Program-made: the position numbers and the translations under genes
Notes under the pieces: model-generated
Database searches by the model: none
What the model was told of the DNA's origin: nothing
What the model saw: only the letters and a program-made list of their open reading frames with translations
Part shown: piece by piece, positions 34,901 through 45,800 of the stretch
Layout: the number at the start of each line of letters is the position of its first letter
How positions within the stretch are numbered: position 1 is the first letter of the stretch
DNA from: Bolinopsis microptera
Taxonomy: Eukaryota; Ctenophora; Tentaculata; Lobata; Bolinopsidae
Length of the DNA: 64,000 nt
NCBI RefSeq assembly: GCF_026151205.1
Contig: NC_087082.1
Coordinates: forward strand, 3,947,408 to 4,011,407
Direction: 5' to 3'

Positions 34901-37900
34901 CATATCAAGCTAACGTGCGGGGCCGGTACTGACTCTCATGTCATTGGCTCCTTTACAAGCTTCAAAACAGTATACGTCCGCGTTGAATCTTGCGTGTCCT
35001 CAGATTTACACGTTGATTGGCTGGTTTCGCTAGGGTACTTCAAGTTTAAACACTGTCAATAGTTGAGCTCGTTTTGGTTGGTATTACTTCGTGAGGCCTG
35101 TTGAGTAGGTGCTCATACCAGCACTATTGGTAATAGTTCTCAGTGGTGTCATTTCTTGCGAGTTCAATTATTCGTAGATTAAGTTTCAAATTGGCTGGAT
35201 GAGTGTGTCGGTAAGTTCACTATCCAATGACATGGATTTGTTTCCAAATTATTTAGATGTTATCTCGTTTGCTCGGCAGAGGTTTTTAACCCAATAAGCC
35301 ATTGATTACTTCCTGGTTATGATGTAAAACACAATTAATATATTTCCGCATTGGAAAATTAACGTATCACGTAAAAATAGAGGATCTAGCTGAAAGATGA
35401 TGACATTACTTAATTTGATTGATATTATCCTTATCTTTAGATACATACAGTACTCGTCAATCTTAATTGATATGTAATGCATATCAATTAAAATTGACGA
35501 GTACTGTTAATAAGTAATTAATTATTTGCTGGACGGAACTAGTTAGAAACTATGTCTCGATATCTTGGCATCATTCTTTAGTTTCGTTTACTCATTCCTT
35601 TTGTATTTACCGATTAATTCCTTTATTCAACGCTGTGAGATCTGTTTCTTACCATATCTCCAAAAATCTCCCCAAGAATCCCACCATCGTTAGAGAACCA
35701 TCTGTTAAATCACTGTAAGTTTAATGATAATATAAATATCATGAATATGATACAAAACATGTAGGTCCTAAATTTTAGGAATATACATTACACATTGTAT
35801 GAATATATACATTTTTATCACGTATATAGGGACAATATGATTTCTCTTTATATAACTCGTTCTGTTTATTACCACCTCTCCCGTAAACTTGTTCTCTCCA
35901 AATTTGCATCTTTGTCAGACGCACCCCGTGAACAATTGTACAGATTGCTTGCTGTGCTCTGGTGCAATCTACTCCTCCATCGTATAGTTAAGCCTAGCTA
36001 TTATCTTAAAGCTTTTACCCTGTACCCGACTAATCAGGTAGAGAGGTAATAGAGCCAATAGTTGTGCAATGTGCAATAACATGTAGGGATCGCTGTCTGT
36101 TTCGCAACGCTACCGCATCTTTATATGCTTATCCCGGGGATCTCGATTACAGTGTTCGTAGTGATTATACTTCAAGTACTTTAAGTGATTCATAGGCAAC
36201 TCGTGTAAAATGGCACGAGTTTAAACTGCCTGACCCGTTTTAAGAACGATACAGAATTAATGTATTCCAGTGCCCAGGCTCCTTTGACGCTTCTTTTACA
36301 ATAAGTTTTGTGTAAGAAAATAGATCCTGAAAAGAGAGAAAGAGGGGGGCCTGCACACGGTGCACAATGAACATGAGTACATGAGTACATGGCTGTTCTG
36401 GTGGCCTTTATACAAGATTTGGAGGGGCCGGGGACAAATACCACCTTGTGCTCTCCATCAAAACTATTACATACTCATGATGTAATAGTTCTTTACGCCG
36501 CCCAAGTTGTATATAATTGCCATACCCTTCAGCTCATGCCTGTTACCGCCTGGTATACTCGTTAATCGAGGTCGGGGACCTGTGAGTGTAATCAAGTTCG
36601 GGGACCTTTAAGTGTAATCAAGTTCGAGACCTTTAAGTGTAATCAAGTTCGGGGACCTTTAAGTGTAATCGAGGTCGGGGACCTTTAAGTGTAATCGAGG
36701 TCGGGGACCTGTGAGTGTAATCAAGTTCGGGGACCTGTGAGTGTAATCGAGGTCGGGGACCTGTGAGTGTAATCAAGTTCGGGGACCTTTTAGTGTAATC
36801 GAGGTCGGGGACCTTTAAGTGTAATCAAGTTCGGGGACGTTTAAGTGTAATCGAGGTCGGGGACCTTTAAGTGTAATCAAGTTCGGGGACCTTTAAGTGT
36901 AAACAAGTTCGGGAACCTTTAAGTGTAATCAAGTTCGGGGACCTTTAAGTGTAACCAAGTTCGGGGTCCTTTAAATGTAATCAAGTTCGGGACCTTTAAG
37001 TGTAAACATGTTCGGGGACCTTTAAGTGTAATCAAGTTCGGAGACCTTTAAGTGTAACCGAGGTTGGAGACCCTGTAACATTTTAATTTAGATAACACCG
37101 CAGCTTAAACGTAACGTACTGTATGTCACGATTTGTTATTGGTACATTGCAATCTTGGTAATGAAAGCAAGTTTGATTGATAACAGTAAATAAATCCAAC
37201 ATCTCATTAGTGTTAATGTTGATTGTTGATAGAAGCTGTGGTTCTTGTTTTGTTTGTCGCTGTATAGTCGGCGACCAATTCTTTGTTTTGTGCTCATCTT
37301 GAATCTTCTATCTCATTCGTAATGTAATAATTATAGTATTGTATAATTTTAATCGCGATGAATTCATAACAATAATTAAAAGCAATATATAGTATGTTTC
37401 TTAAACATAATATATAATAAGTCATTTATGAAAACATTTATTACATGAAAAATTCAATAATCTAATAAAACATGTTTAAAGAACACATTTATTCACTTCA
37501 TTTGCTTGCTTACACTTTAACATCGCTTGCATGAATTAATTTTAAACAGTAATATATGCTTATTGTGTACTTTATCGGAATTGCCTCCGGCACTAAATAC
37601 AAATTTAATCTCAATTTCTTTAATTTTCTGGAGCGAGTATCACCTATCAAGGTCCAAACTGGAAACAGGCGCGACACCGGCAAAAACACCTAGAATAAAT
37701 TATATTACTAATAACGCTATATAATAGACTAATACTATTATCGCTTTACCATGATCAGTAATTTTTCGACACAACGCCACGTTCCGTCTCCACCAACACT
37801 GCGGCAGTTAATGCGAAAATTGCATTTACCCTCAAGGCAAACTAAATTTGTTGTGTATATTTATCTATTCCGCGGCAGCCGAGACACGACATGGTAATGC

Positions 37901-38037
37901 ACTGTTTTGCTTTATTCTTGCCATTGTAAACTTCTGTTTGTCTGGTTTGACTGGAGAAGGAAGCTGTTCGAGGAAAGCTCGCCCTCATCATGATGTTCAA
38001 TGAGCTTGAAGATGAGTCTGTCTCGGAGGTCTCGACT
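28974..38037 (+). CDS. Candidate 5' exons of a split gene of unknown function
   Basis: Four segments look like exons. 28974-29015 begins with ATG (MVELDSLYHYVYTK) and ends at AAG|GTTAGT. 35640-35714 has an acceptor on its left and ends at CT|GTAAGT. 35830-36037 continues it in phase 2 (the bases CT plus G form a Leu codon), encodes an amphipathic and partly hydrophobic stretch around LLAVLWCNLLLHRIV and ends at CAG|GTAGAG. 37957-38037 encodes KEAVRGKLALIMM then an acidic stretch and ends at ACT|GTGAGT. The last three agree with one another in phase and with an acceptor at 42893. The first (phase 0) does not fit the second (phase 2), so at least one exon is missing or the first is unrelated. 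They may be the 5' part of the tandem-domain gene beginning at 42894. No family recognised. Confidence 0.33.
31302..31370. repeat. Three tandem copies of a 29-31-bp unit
   Basis: The sequence acttccagttgaagctgagt followed by tagagtatt repeats three times; the third copy diverges at its end. No associated gene. Confidence 0.85.
33412..33567. repeat. Perfect 156-bp palindrome without spacer
   Basis: Two 78-bp arms are exact inverse complements, meeting at GGACTA|TAGTCC (centre between 33489 and 33490). The outer ends read ATGGTGCAAAGG and CCTTTGCACCAT. No mismatch was found when the arms were compared base by base, and the flanks beyond do not match. Perfect palindromes of this size are unstable in genomes and in cloning, so this is either very recent or an inverted-duplication artefact. 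Confidence 0.95.
34046..34643. repeat. 125-bp tandem duplication, second copy split by a transposon
   Basis: A 125-bp segment starting aattagcctgctt is present at 34046-34170 and again from 34171. The second copy breaks off after AGCCGATC at 34269 and resumes at 34600 with the same eight bases. The uninterrupted first copy therefore serves as a pre-insertion reference for the hAT-like element. Confidence 0.85.
34270..34599. mobile_element. hAT-like MITE with 8-bp target duplication
   Basis: A 330-bp insertion with ends CAGTGGCATAACG and CGTTACGCCACTG (12 of 13 inverted matches), flanked on both sides by the 8-bp duplication AGCCGATC. An 8-bp duplication and CAGTGGCG-type ends are the marks of hAT elements. 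The interior has no transposase and contains several long G runs (about 34309-34329, 34521-34529 and 34546-34563). Confidence 0.9.
35447..35507. repeat. Hairpin with 27-bp arms
   Basis: Arms beginning ACAGTACTCGTCAAT and ending ATTGACGAGTACTGT pair over 27 bases with one mismatch, leaving a 7-base loop. It is AT-rich with no poly-U tract or nearby gene end, so a bacterial-type terminator is not meant. It may be the relic of a small inverted-repeat element. Confidence 0.85.
36575..37072. repeat. 26-bp minisatellite, about 19 copies, two unit types
   Basis: Units of the form GGGGACCTTTAAGTGTAATC followed by AAGTTC or GAGGTC. The two ending types and the CCTTTAAG/CCTGTGAG variants alternate in an irregular order, and some units have lost a base (25 bp). 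No frame runs through it. It lies between two candidate exons (35830-36037 and 37957-38037). Confidence 0.9.
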
Positions 38038-41000
38038 GTGAGTTTCCCTCTATTCTGGATTGGTTGCATATTATTAAGACTAATTGATTATACAATAATT
38101 GTTTAGGCAGGTTCATTATTTTGGGCGAGGCTTCGCGAAAGTAAAGTTGAAACTGTCAGAAATTGCGATTAAACAGTAAATTTGGATTTTACCTCTCCTT
38201 CAAATACTGTCTAGTGCGTTGTGGCCACAAAAAGTACTAAGTAATTTAAGTACTAAGTAATTCAAGTTAACCTGATGTTAATAAACAGTTCATTACTAGG
38301 GTACACTGGGTAGTACAGTTAGTTTTCAATGTCATACGTCCGTCTCAATTTTCTCAGCCAGATCCAGTGCTACTGATTCTAACTAAATTAGCTGCCGAAA
38401 GACACAATTTTGGCGGCGAAAATTTTGTGAAATTATATGTTAATTAGAATTTGTCATTATCATGCAGTCTGCCAGTACATTTACAAGTACAAACACGATG
38501 GCTCAAATGCACATATCGGACCTGCTGAAAATAAGATTAGAATTATCTTGATCTTCCTACTTGTTGTGGGCAACACATTTAGCTGCTAATAGAGATGTTA
38601 TCCATGTCACATGTCCACTTAGTTAGTTAGTTAGTTAATTCGGGCCCGTCCCCAGTTTGAATGGTAATTGCTTATTCTCGCGTTGAAACTCAAAAACCTC
38701 CGATAAGTTAAATCGTAAAAAATTTGCATGAAGTTCTATGAAATTTAATAAGTTACCGATTAGATAAATCAGTACATCGAAAAATGCAGGCGATGTTACC
38801 ATTTTTAATCATTTTTAAATCGGTTTTACTGTATTTGTACCTCCCACACATTGTATACTCTGCTCATGAATGTCCATTGTCCAATGATAAGCACCTTATC
38901 ACTCACAGATGACAGTAATGCGATTGTTAACTAAAATTATCTAACTGTTCTTAATTTTTTCTGGTCAAAACGTTACTTCGTGTAAATTATTTTTGATAAT
39001 GCATTCACACCTGGGAATATATTACATGTATTCTTAATTTTATCATGCCATGTATATGTAATAGAAATTAATACATCTTACGTCTATATATGTTTATTAC
39101 TTAAAAATATGCTACGACTGACGTATTGTAGTGTATTAAATATTAGTGTATTTGATTTTACTATATTGTATCGAGTCACTTGTTATCGCCTGATTCATGA
39201 TCTCTGCGCAGCTCTGATGATACACTCTGACAGTAACATATTCTCTCCACAATCATCATTACCTCACGTCATTAATTAAAGTCACAGGAAATATTAATAA
39301 TATATGTATCTTATCCTCATGTGTCCCAGCTCCAGCAATATACTACAGCATTGCTTATAGTGTTACGTTATATCACTATATTAGTATCTAGTTCTCTAGT
39401 ATACACTCTCAGCTACTCAGACCAGAGACCTGGCACTTTACCTCAGTTCATTATTCTCTCTAGCTGTACGCTGCACTTAATGCTATTTTGTTGCTGTGAA
39501 CCTGAATATTTCTATTGTTAAACCTACAATTACATCACGTACAAGATAATTAGTTGCCATCCTCGCGACGTGTATGTGCCCGTAATCTGACAGTTTTGTA
39601 TATTGTTACCCGGAGGTATGTTTGTTGTTTCGTGTGATGTAGCGGAACCCGTAAAATTCCCGGAGGCAATGCACACTAGTCCAGACCTGACTGTGAGTTG
39701 CTAAGTGGCGTGAGCTCATCGGCCAGGCTCGTCAGTTAGGCTCGCTGTAAATCATTTTTAACTTTGCCGTGACTGGTTTTCGAGGTCGTTCAACGTTATT
39801 GGTGGTTGGTTATGTTTTAAACTCGGGGCTGCACGCCTTTTATGTTGCTTTTCCCGAAGCTTGCTGGTAATATATCATGTAGACTTTACTGACAAACGCA
39901 ACGCCAGTTTTTAAACTGGATCCCTTTTAAACCCAACCTGTATTTCGAATTAGTGTCTTTTGTGATTCATTTATCCTATTACTTACACATTTGTAATAAC
40001 GAGATATATCATGTCAGTTCGATCAGGTTTCCATGGTTGTCGTGGGAAGTTAAGTGGAATCGGATTACAGATCAAGTGTGTTACCATAGGAAATTACTGA
40101 GAGTACCCCCTACAAACGGGCCATGCTAGATCAAGTAAATAAAGAGATAAAGGGTCGTGTTTTTTTATTGCTGCATTGCTACCATGCCAGCTAATTGGTT
40201 TGATTTCCAATGAGTTTTTAGGCTAGCTATCTTTTTGCGTCAAAGCACAATGTGGCTCTTTGCCATTTTGAGTTTGCATTATAGCTGTTTTGGAATATAG
40301 GAATTATAGTATTAGGGAAAGAAATGAATGATAACCTTTCCCTACAGGCTACAATCTACATGTCTTCTTAGTGATGATGTAATTTGTTACCACTATCCAA
40401 TAAGCCCAGCTGGGCTAAATAAAGAAAATGTGTTGTTAAGTTATGTTGTTAAGATATACTGCTGAATAGTGAATATACATGCTTAAAGTAAACTGCTTTA
40501 CATTAACAATATATATGACTTATATTGATGTACTAAGTTGGTGTGCCATGTACATGTTTTCACCGGTTTTGCTGCATGATTTTCCTTGAAAGATTAGAAT
40601 GCTTGGTTTATAATTCATATTTCTAACTATTACCTTTTAAACAAGGTCTTAATGATCTATTAAAAAGTTGTATTAATGACTGTAAGTTAAAATTGTCTCC
40701 GAAATGACTTCAATGCTCCTCACTCCACTACATATTTTTCTTCGATGTTTGGTGGCAATTTAAGGATGAGGCAAGATGTCTTACAGTTACAAGAATTTTG
40801 TAATTGATATAACCACTACCCAAGTATGAAAAACATCTCATTTCACTGCATTTCACTAGTTGATGATCTCTGTATATTACATTTCACCTTACTGTAAAAG
40901 TGTGATCTGGATGAGAAGAACGGACTAGGCACACTTTTGAATTCGACGGTATCATATAATATAACTTATTTTTAAATTTGTATTGAAAGTACAGTCTGTA

Positions 41001-42893
41001 AATGAGTGTCAAACCTGTGATTGAGTATCTATAAATAGAATATAGATATGCATACAATATGCATATAGTAACATACGACTTAGTATTTACTTCTGTGTGA
41101 CACTCGACCCTCCGTTTTAACATTTTACCTCTTACTTTGGCCCTTGACTCAAATCCTTGACCATTTATAACCCAACCCAATTACTTAAACTTTCATTTAC
41201 TTGTCTCTCTGAAGTTACCCAATTCTTGTAACAAGAACTTGTAACAAGAACTTGTAACAAGAACTTGTAACAAGAACTTGTAACAAGAACTTGTAACAAG
41301 AACTTGTAACAAGAACTTGTAACAACTTAACAAGTACTTGTAACAAAGTGATGAGTTGAATGTAGAGGGATGAAAGCTTCTATCTACAGGTCGCGCGTCC
41401 CCCATCTTCCCCCTCCTCCACAAATACCGAACTTTTCATCACTTAATAAAGTTGCATGGGTGAAATATAAAAATAGAGGTTATTTTAGATTGGTTCAATG
41501 TTGTAAGTTGTTACGGAGGCTGTTATCATGTCAGAGGTAAGCAGTAAGAGGTAATGATTCGATTTTGTTTATAAAATCATCTCAAGGGTAAATTTTTGCA
41601 CTTTGGGAGGTGATTTGTGGGGAAGAAGGAATTTGGGTGACGAGGTGCCGAACAGTGTGGAAACGGGAGTGCTTCCCAACACTCGATAATGAATACTTTC
41701 TTGGACAGGATAATGATACATAATGATACATCATGTTCTAAAGCTCATTTAATTTTGGCATTGTATTGCTGCCTTTGTCTACCCGAGCAGGTGATGCTCG
41801 AGTAACAATAATAGTACATTTCACCGGCTTCAGTCAGACAGTCAACAGAAATTCATGTCACAATTATAAAAGGCGATCAGTCTGGCTATTGTTTTCTTGT
41901 CAATAAAATGGTGTATGCTGCTTCAACTTTTTCACGGTAGTTGGTTTGAATGGTTGGTTCGTGTTTTCGCGAGTGCTTCAAGGTATTTGTGCTTGATTTC
42001 CGTGTGGCTCGCCCTTCTGCTTCTTTGGCATGAATTTGTAATGCATGAAACGCTTTTGTATGGTAGAAATCCTCTTTTATAACAAAGTGACCATCAATAA
42101 ACATTCACCGAATCAAAGTTGTTCTGCTGAATTATTTTGTCGTTCTCCAAAGGAACAAGATTAAGTGATTAAATTATAACTTTAAATTACTCAATTTAAA
42201 ATCTCTTTCAGTGATTCTTATCCCGTCATGGCACCCGACAGTTTGTCACTTGTTTTATTACATTTTCACCAAGATTTATTAAAGATCAGACTTGGTGGTT
42301 CCTGTATATAGCAGTTTAAAATATATTTTTTTTAGAATGATCACAATCGCCATGGGCGGCTGCTATGCCATGAGTTGCTTTTTGCTGATGTTTTCCTTTT
42401 GGCATAATATAATTTTCCTATTGTCTGCAATTTTATCAATTTAAACTGTTTTGAGATGCTTCCATCGTATATGCTTGGAATACAGCAAATGGCTCATTTA
42501 AATTGCCGCATGCAGTTTAATGATATTCTGTTATATTTGACCAATATACGAAACAGGAGTGGTGAAGCATCAGCCAACCCATTTTGTAATGAATTATAAG
42601 GTGTCAAACCATGTGCCTGCATGGAGCTGGACATTTGTTTTTTAAACTTAATTGCATTAAAACTTTAAACGTGTCGAGAGCTCATACATGGTGAAAACTC
42701 TAAAATTGCGGTACATCTTTGAAATGAACGTTTTCGAAATATCGGAATTCTGCTAGAATTATGCAGTCAGCAGAATTGAGGAATAATCTTTTTCTGGGAG
42801 CCTACAAATTTTAAACCTTAAAATTAGCTTATGTTTCTTACCAAACCGGCACATGATAATAGCGTCTCCAAATCATTGACCACCATCTTCCAG
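38038..42893. other. Non-coding stretch before the tandem-domain gene
   Basis: AT-rich sequence, possibly a long intron. It holds a run of TTAG units (38619-38637), a 13-bp array (41219-41345) and no frame I can support. The open stretch at 41886-42104 (-) is Lys-rich but has no motif, start context or neighbouring exon. Confidence 0.5.
41219..41345. repeat. 13-bp tandem array, partly palindromic unit
   Basis: Nine to ten copies of AACAAGAACTTGT. The core ACAAGAACTTGT is almost its own inverse complement, so the array can fold in many registers. The last copies are irregular. Confidence 0.9.
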
Positions 42894-45800
42894 GTATGCA
42901 GTATGGGAGTGACGACCTCGTCCCTGGATCTCCCCCCTGCAGAGGATTACCTTACCCAGTGTTGCCTGGCAATCAGAGAATGTTCATCCATCCGTCTTAT
43001 TCATGCTCCCAAGGAGCTCAAGGAAGTCGTCCAGCGAGCTGTTGAGAAACACTGGTCACCAGGTTTGTTGTGTCAATTTTATGGAATTTTTGGTAATGCG
43101 GTGATTCTTACTGTAAATTCTTGACACATTTACAGCACCGAGATTCGGTAAATTCTTTTAATTTTTAAAACGAAGGAAAAGTTTTGTAATTTCATGTTCT
43201 GATGCTATCCCTGACTTGATCACTGTCTATCTTTAGGCGGTTCTAAGATACTAGAGACAGATACACTATGGGAGTATCGGCTCAAGGGTCTGCCATTCTG
43301 GAACTCTTTTTCTCATCAACGATCCCTTCAGGTAAGTTAGAGGAAAAAATAATACATTGCTAAATTTAATTAGATGATAGCTCAACGGCTGACTGAATTA
43401 TCAATTAGGAAACCATTGACAGTTCTATTTCGACTGAATACAATATTTCAAGGTTTCCAAATGTTGAATTCCAGACTAACTTTACAAGTTTAAAGTTACA
43501 AGTTTGTAAATAACCACAACTACTTCCCACAGGTGCACTCTCTAATCTGTTACATGTTGGACGAGATGCAGGTAGCTGGATGGGACGTCCAAACTGCCAC
43601 TGACCTCTCCCGCTGCAAGGACCTGTCCACTTTCTTCTTAAAACGACGTACCAAGGCCATGACTGATCGTGACGATCCGGTTCGTGGGCGACGAAATGTA
43701 AATAGCGGGGACGGTAAAGGAGCATGAGAGAACAGCACGCAGGCGCTGTCGGACCTGCTCTACAATTACTCATGATTCTGAGCTGCAAGCGCTACTACTT
43801 TTTGTGCATCGCCATCTTAACTTGATCTAACTTTTTTAGCATAATCCTCCAAACTAATCCTTGATCATTGAATGATCTGCTAACTTTGATCAGATCTGAT
43901 CTGATCTGATCGATCTGATCGCTATTTATTATCTGCATCACTATTACAACCCTCTCTTACGAAACGAAAAATCCGAAATTCTACCATGAGCCAGTGCTCA
44001 TGGCCCAAGTTGATCAATAGCCCTTATCTCTCATACCTCCTCTATTCGAGGCGAAATCCCACGCTTTTAGGGATCGTTTACATATCACGTCAGTAAGCCT
44101 CCCCTTTAACGTTCCCCCTCTTTAAGCATATTTACACAAAGCTATCGTGTAAATAATAAAAGATATGGCATTATCGTCAGTTTCCCCCCTTTTCAACCCC
44201 CTCCCTCTGCCTCGGTGCTGACGTAATATGTAAACGATCCCTTAAAATTGAATGAAAGCCTTCTTATCTAATCTTTTTTAATACTCTATCTTTTGATTTG
44301 ATCTATTTTAAACCTCTGCGGTGCTTAACATAACCTCATGCTTGTATGGCTATTCTTTTAACCTCACTCATCTATGTCTAAAATCTTACCTGAACAAGTT
44401 GATCCGACGTACCGTGTCTGGTACTGTGATAATATCAAGCTAGGATATCAGTCCATTACACCATGTTCGTATTACAGAGAATGATGTTCAGCGCAACTCT
44501 AGCGGATAAGAACAAAGTGTATGTGGTTAACGCCCCCAAACACGTGATAAACCAACTGTATACCATCTTTAGCAACCACTGGTCTAAAGGTAAGATCCTG
44601 TTAATGATGCTAATGATCGTGCTAATTAGCTAATAACACAGCTAATTATCCTGCTAATTATCCTGCTAATTCTGACAAATAAACAACTTACATTTTGTCA
44701 TTCAGACCCTCCTTCCATCACGTGACAAATAGTTAAACAGTACAGCTGTTAAATGTTCTGTATCTCACACTGAGAAGAAAGTAATGAGTAAATAAGGAGT
44801 ACACTAGGCTGATACAAGTAACCACAAGTAACCACAAGTAACCACAAGTAACCTCAAGTAACCACAAATTAACACTTCATAATGACAGGTGTCCTGAGGG
44901 TATCCAGGAACAAATATGGAACAATATTCACGCTGAAGGGGGAACCTTGGTCGGATGGGAAGTCTGCCTCAATCCAAGCTAGTTCTCTGGTCCACCGTCT
45001 TGTCTACACCATTGGTAATGAAGTGACTATTTATTATCCTAGTAAAATAATAGTCGTGTTGTTTAATGTAGCCTTAACTATAAATATTTATTCAACATTT
45101 AAAGTTAAGGCTATTTTTGGTGTTTATGCAATTCAGGATTGTACTAAAATACATATTATTTTTCCTGGCATTGGGTTTTTGCACTAACCAACGGTTGAAC
45201 TAACACGGCTGTTGTAGGTGATGACATTTCATCAACTAACACAGCCTTTATTAGGCTTACTTGGCTGGGACGTGAGCACTATAGCCCGAGTCAAGAACTT
45301 TAGGGATACCATATTCTTCAAGCAGAAGAGAATGAAGAAATTTGATGATCTTGTCGGATGCTTCCTTTCTATCAGTTTCTACGGTAAGGCAACACATTTC
45401 AATATTCTTGGAATTACCTGGACCTTTCCATTTTAAATTCAACATTTGAGGAAAATTTCTATGGAAAATCTAACCTTCGAGGAAACCTTTTTAGTGTACC
45501 ATGCAATACGAACTGAAAGAATTTCAATTTACAACCCCGAGTTTATCGATATAATGTTAATCATTATGACCGGACCCGTGTTCAGGCAAAAACAGACTGA
45601 GGCTGATTCACTGCAGTGACCCAAATATACAAAATGATATTGAAAACTTCATCAACCAAAGTTGGGAACCAGGACTGGAAGGAACGAGAAAAATACACGG
45701 CACTATTGAGTTCAGGGTAGGTCATTCTTATTAATCAGATCAATTAATCGTTAACTGTGATCTGTAAGGAGTGGTGGTATTTTGTAAGCAGACGTCTGTT

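Larger units (their letters stand above)
29016..35639. other. Long gene-poor stretch
   Basis: No reading frame here can be supported. It holds a TCTCTGTTTTGTC-type low-complexity tract (29590-29670), a CTCGAG-rich palindromic patch (31195-31235), three copies of a 29-31-bp unit (31302-31370), a short hairpin GGCCCCCT/AGGGGGCC (31940-31962), a 156-bp palindrome (33412-33567) and a hAT-like insertion (34270-34599). A segment at 34679-34833 has a strong pyrimidine tract and acceptor before an open frame but no clear donor; it might be a decayed relative of the 35830 exon. Confidence 0.5.

Noticed and set aside
37842-38069. - strand frame of 75 aa
   Set aside because: It overlaps a + strand segment with a GTGAGT donor and compatible phase; no splice sites or motif support the - strand.
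41886-42104. Lys-rich 72-aa - strand frame
   Set aside because: No homology, no splice context, typical length for chance in AT-rich DNA.
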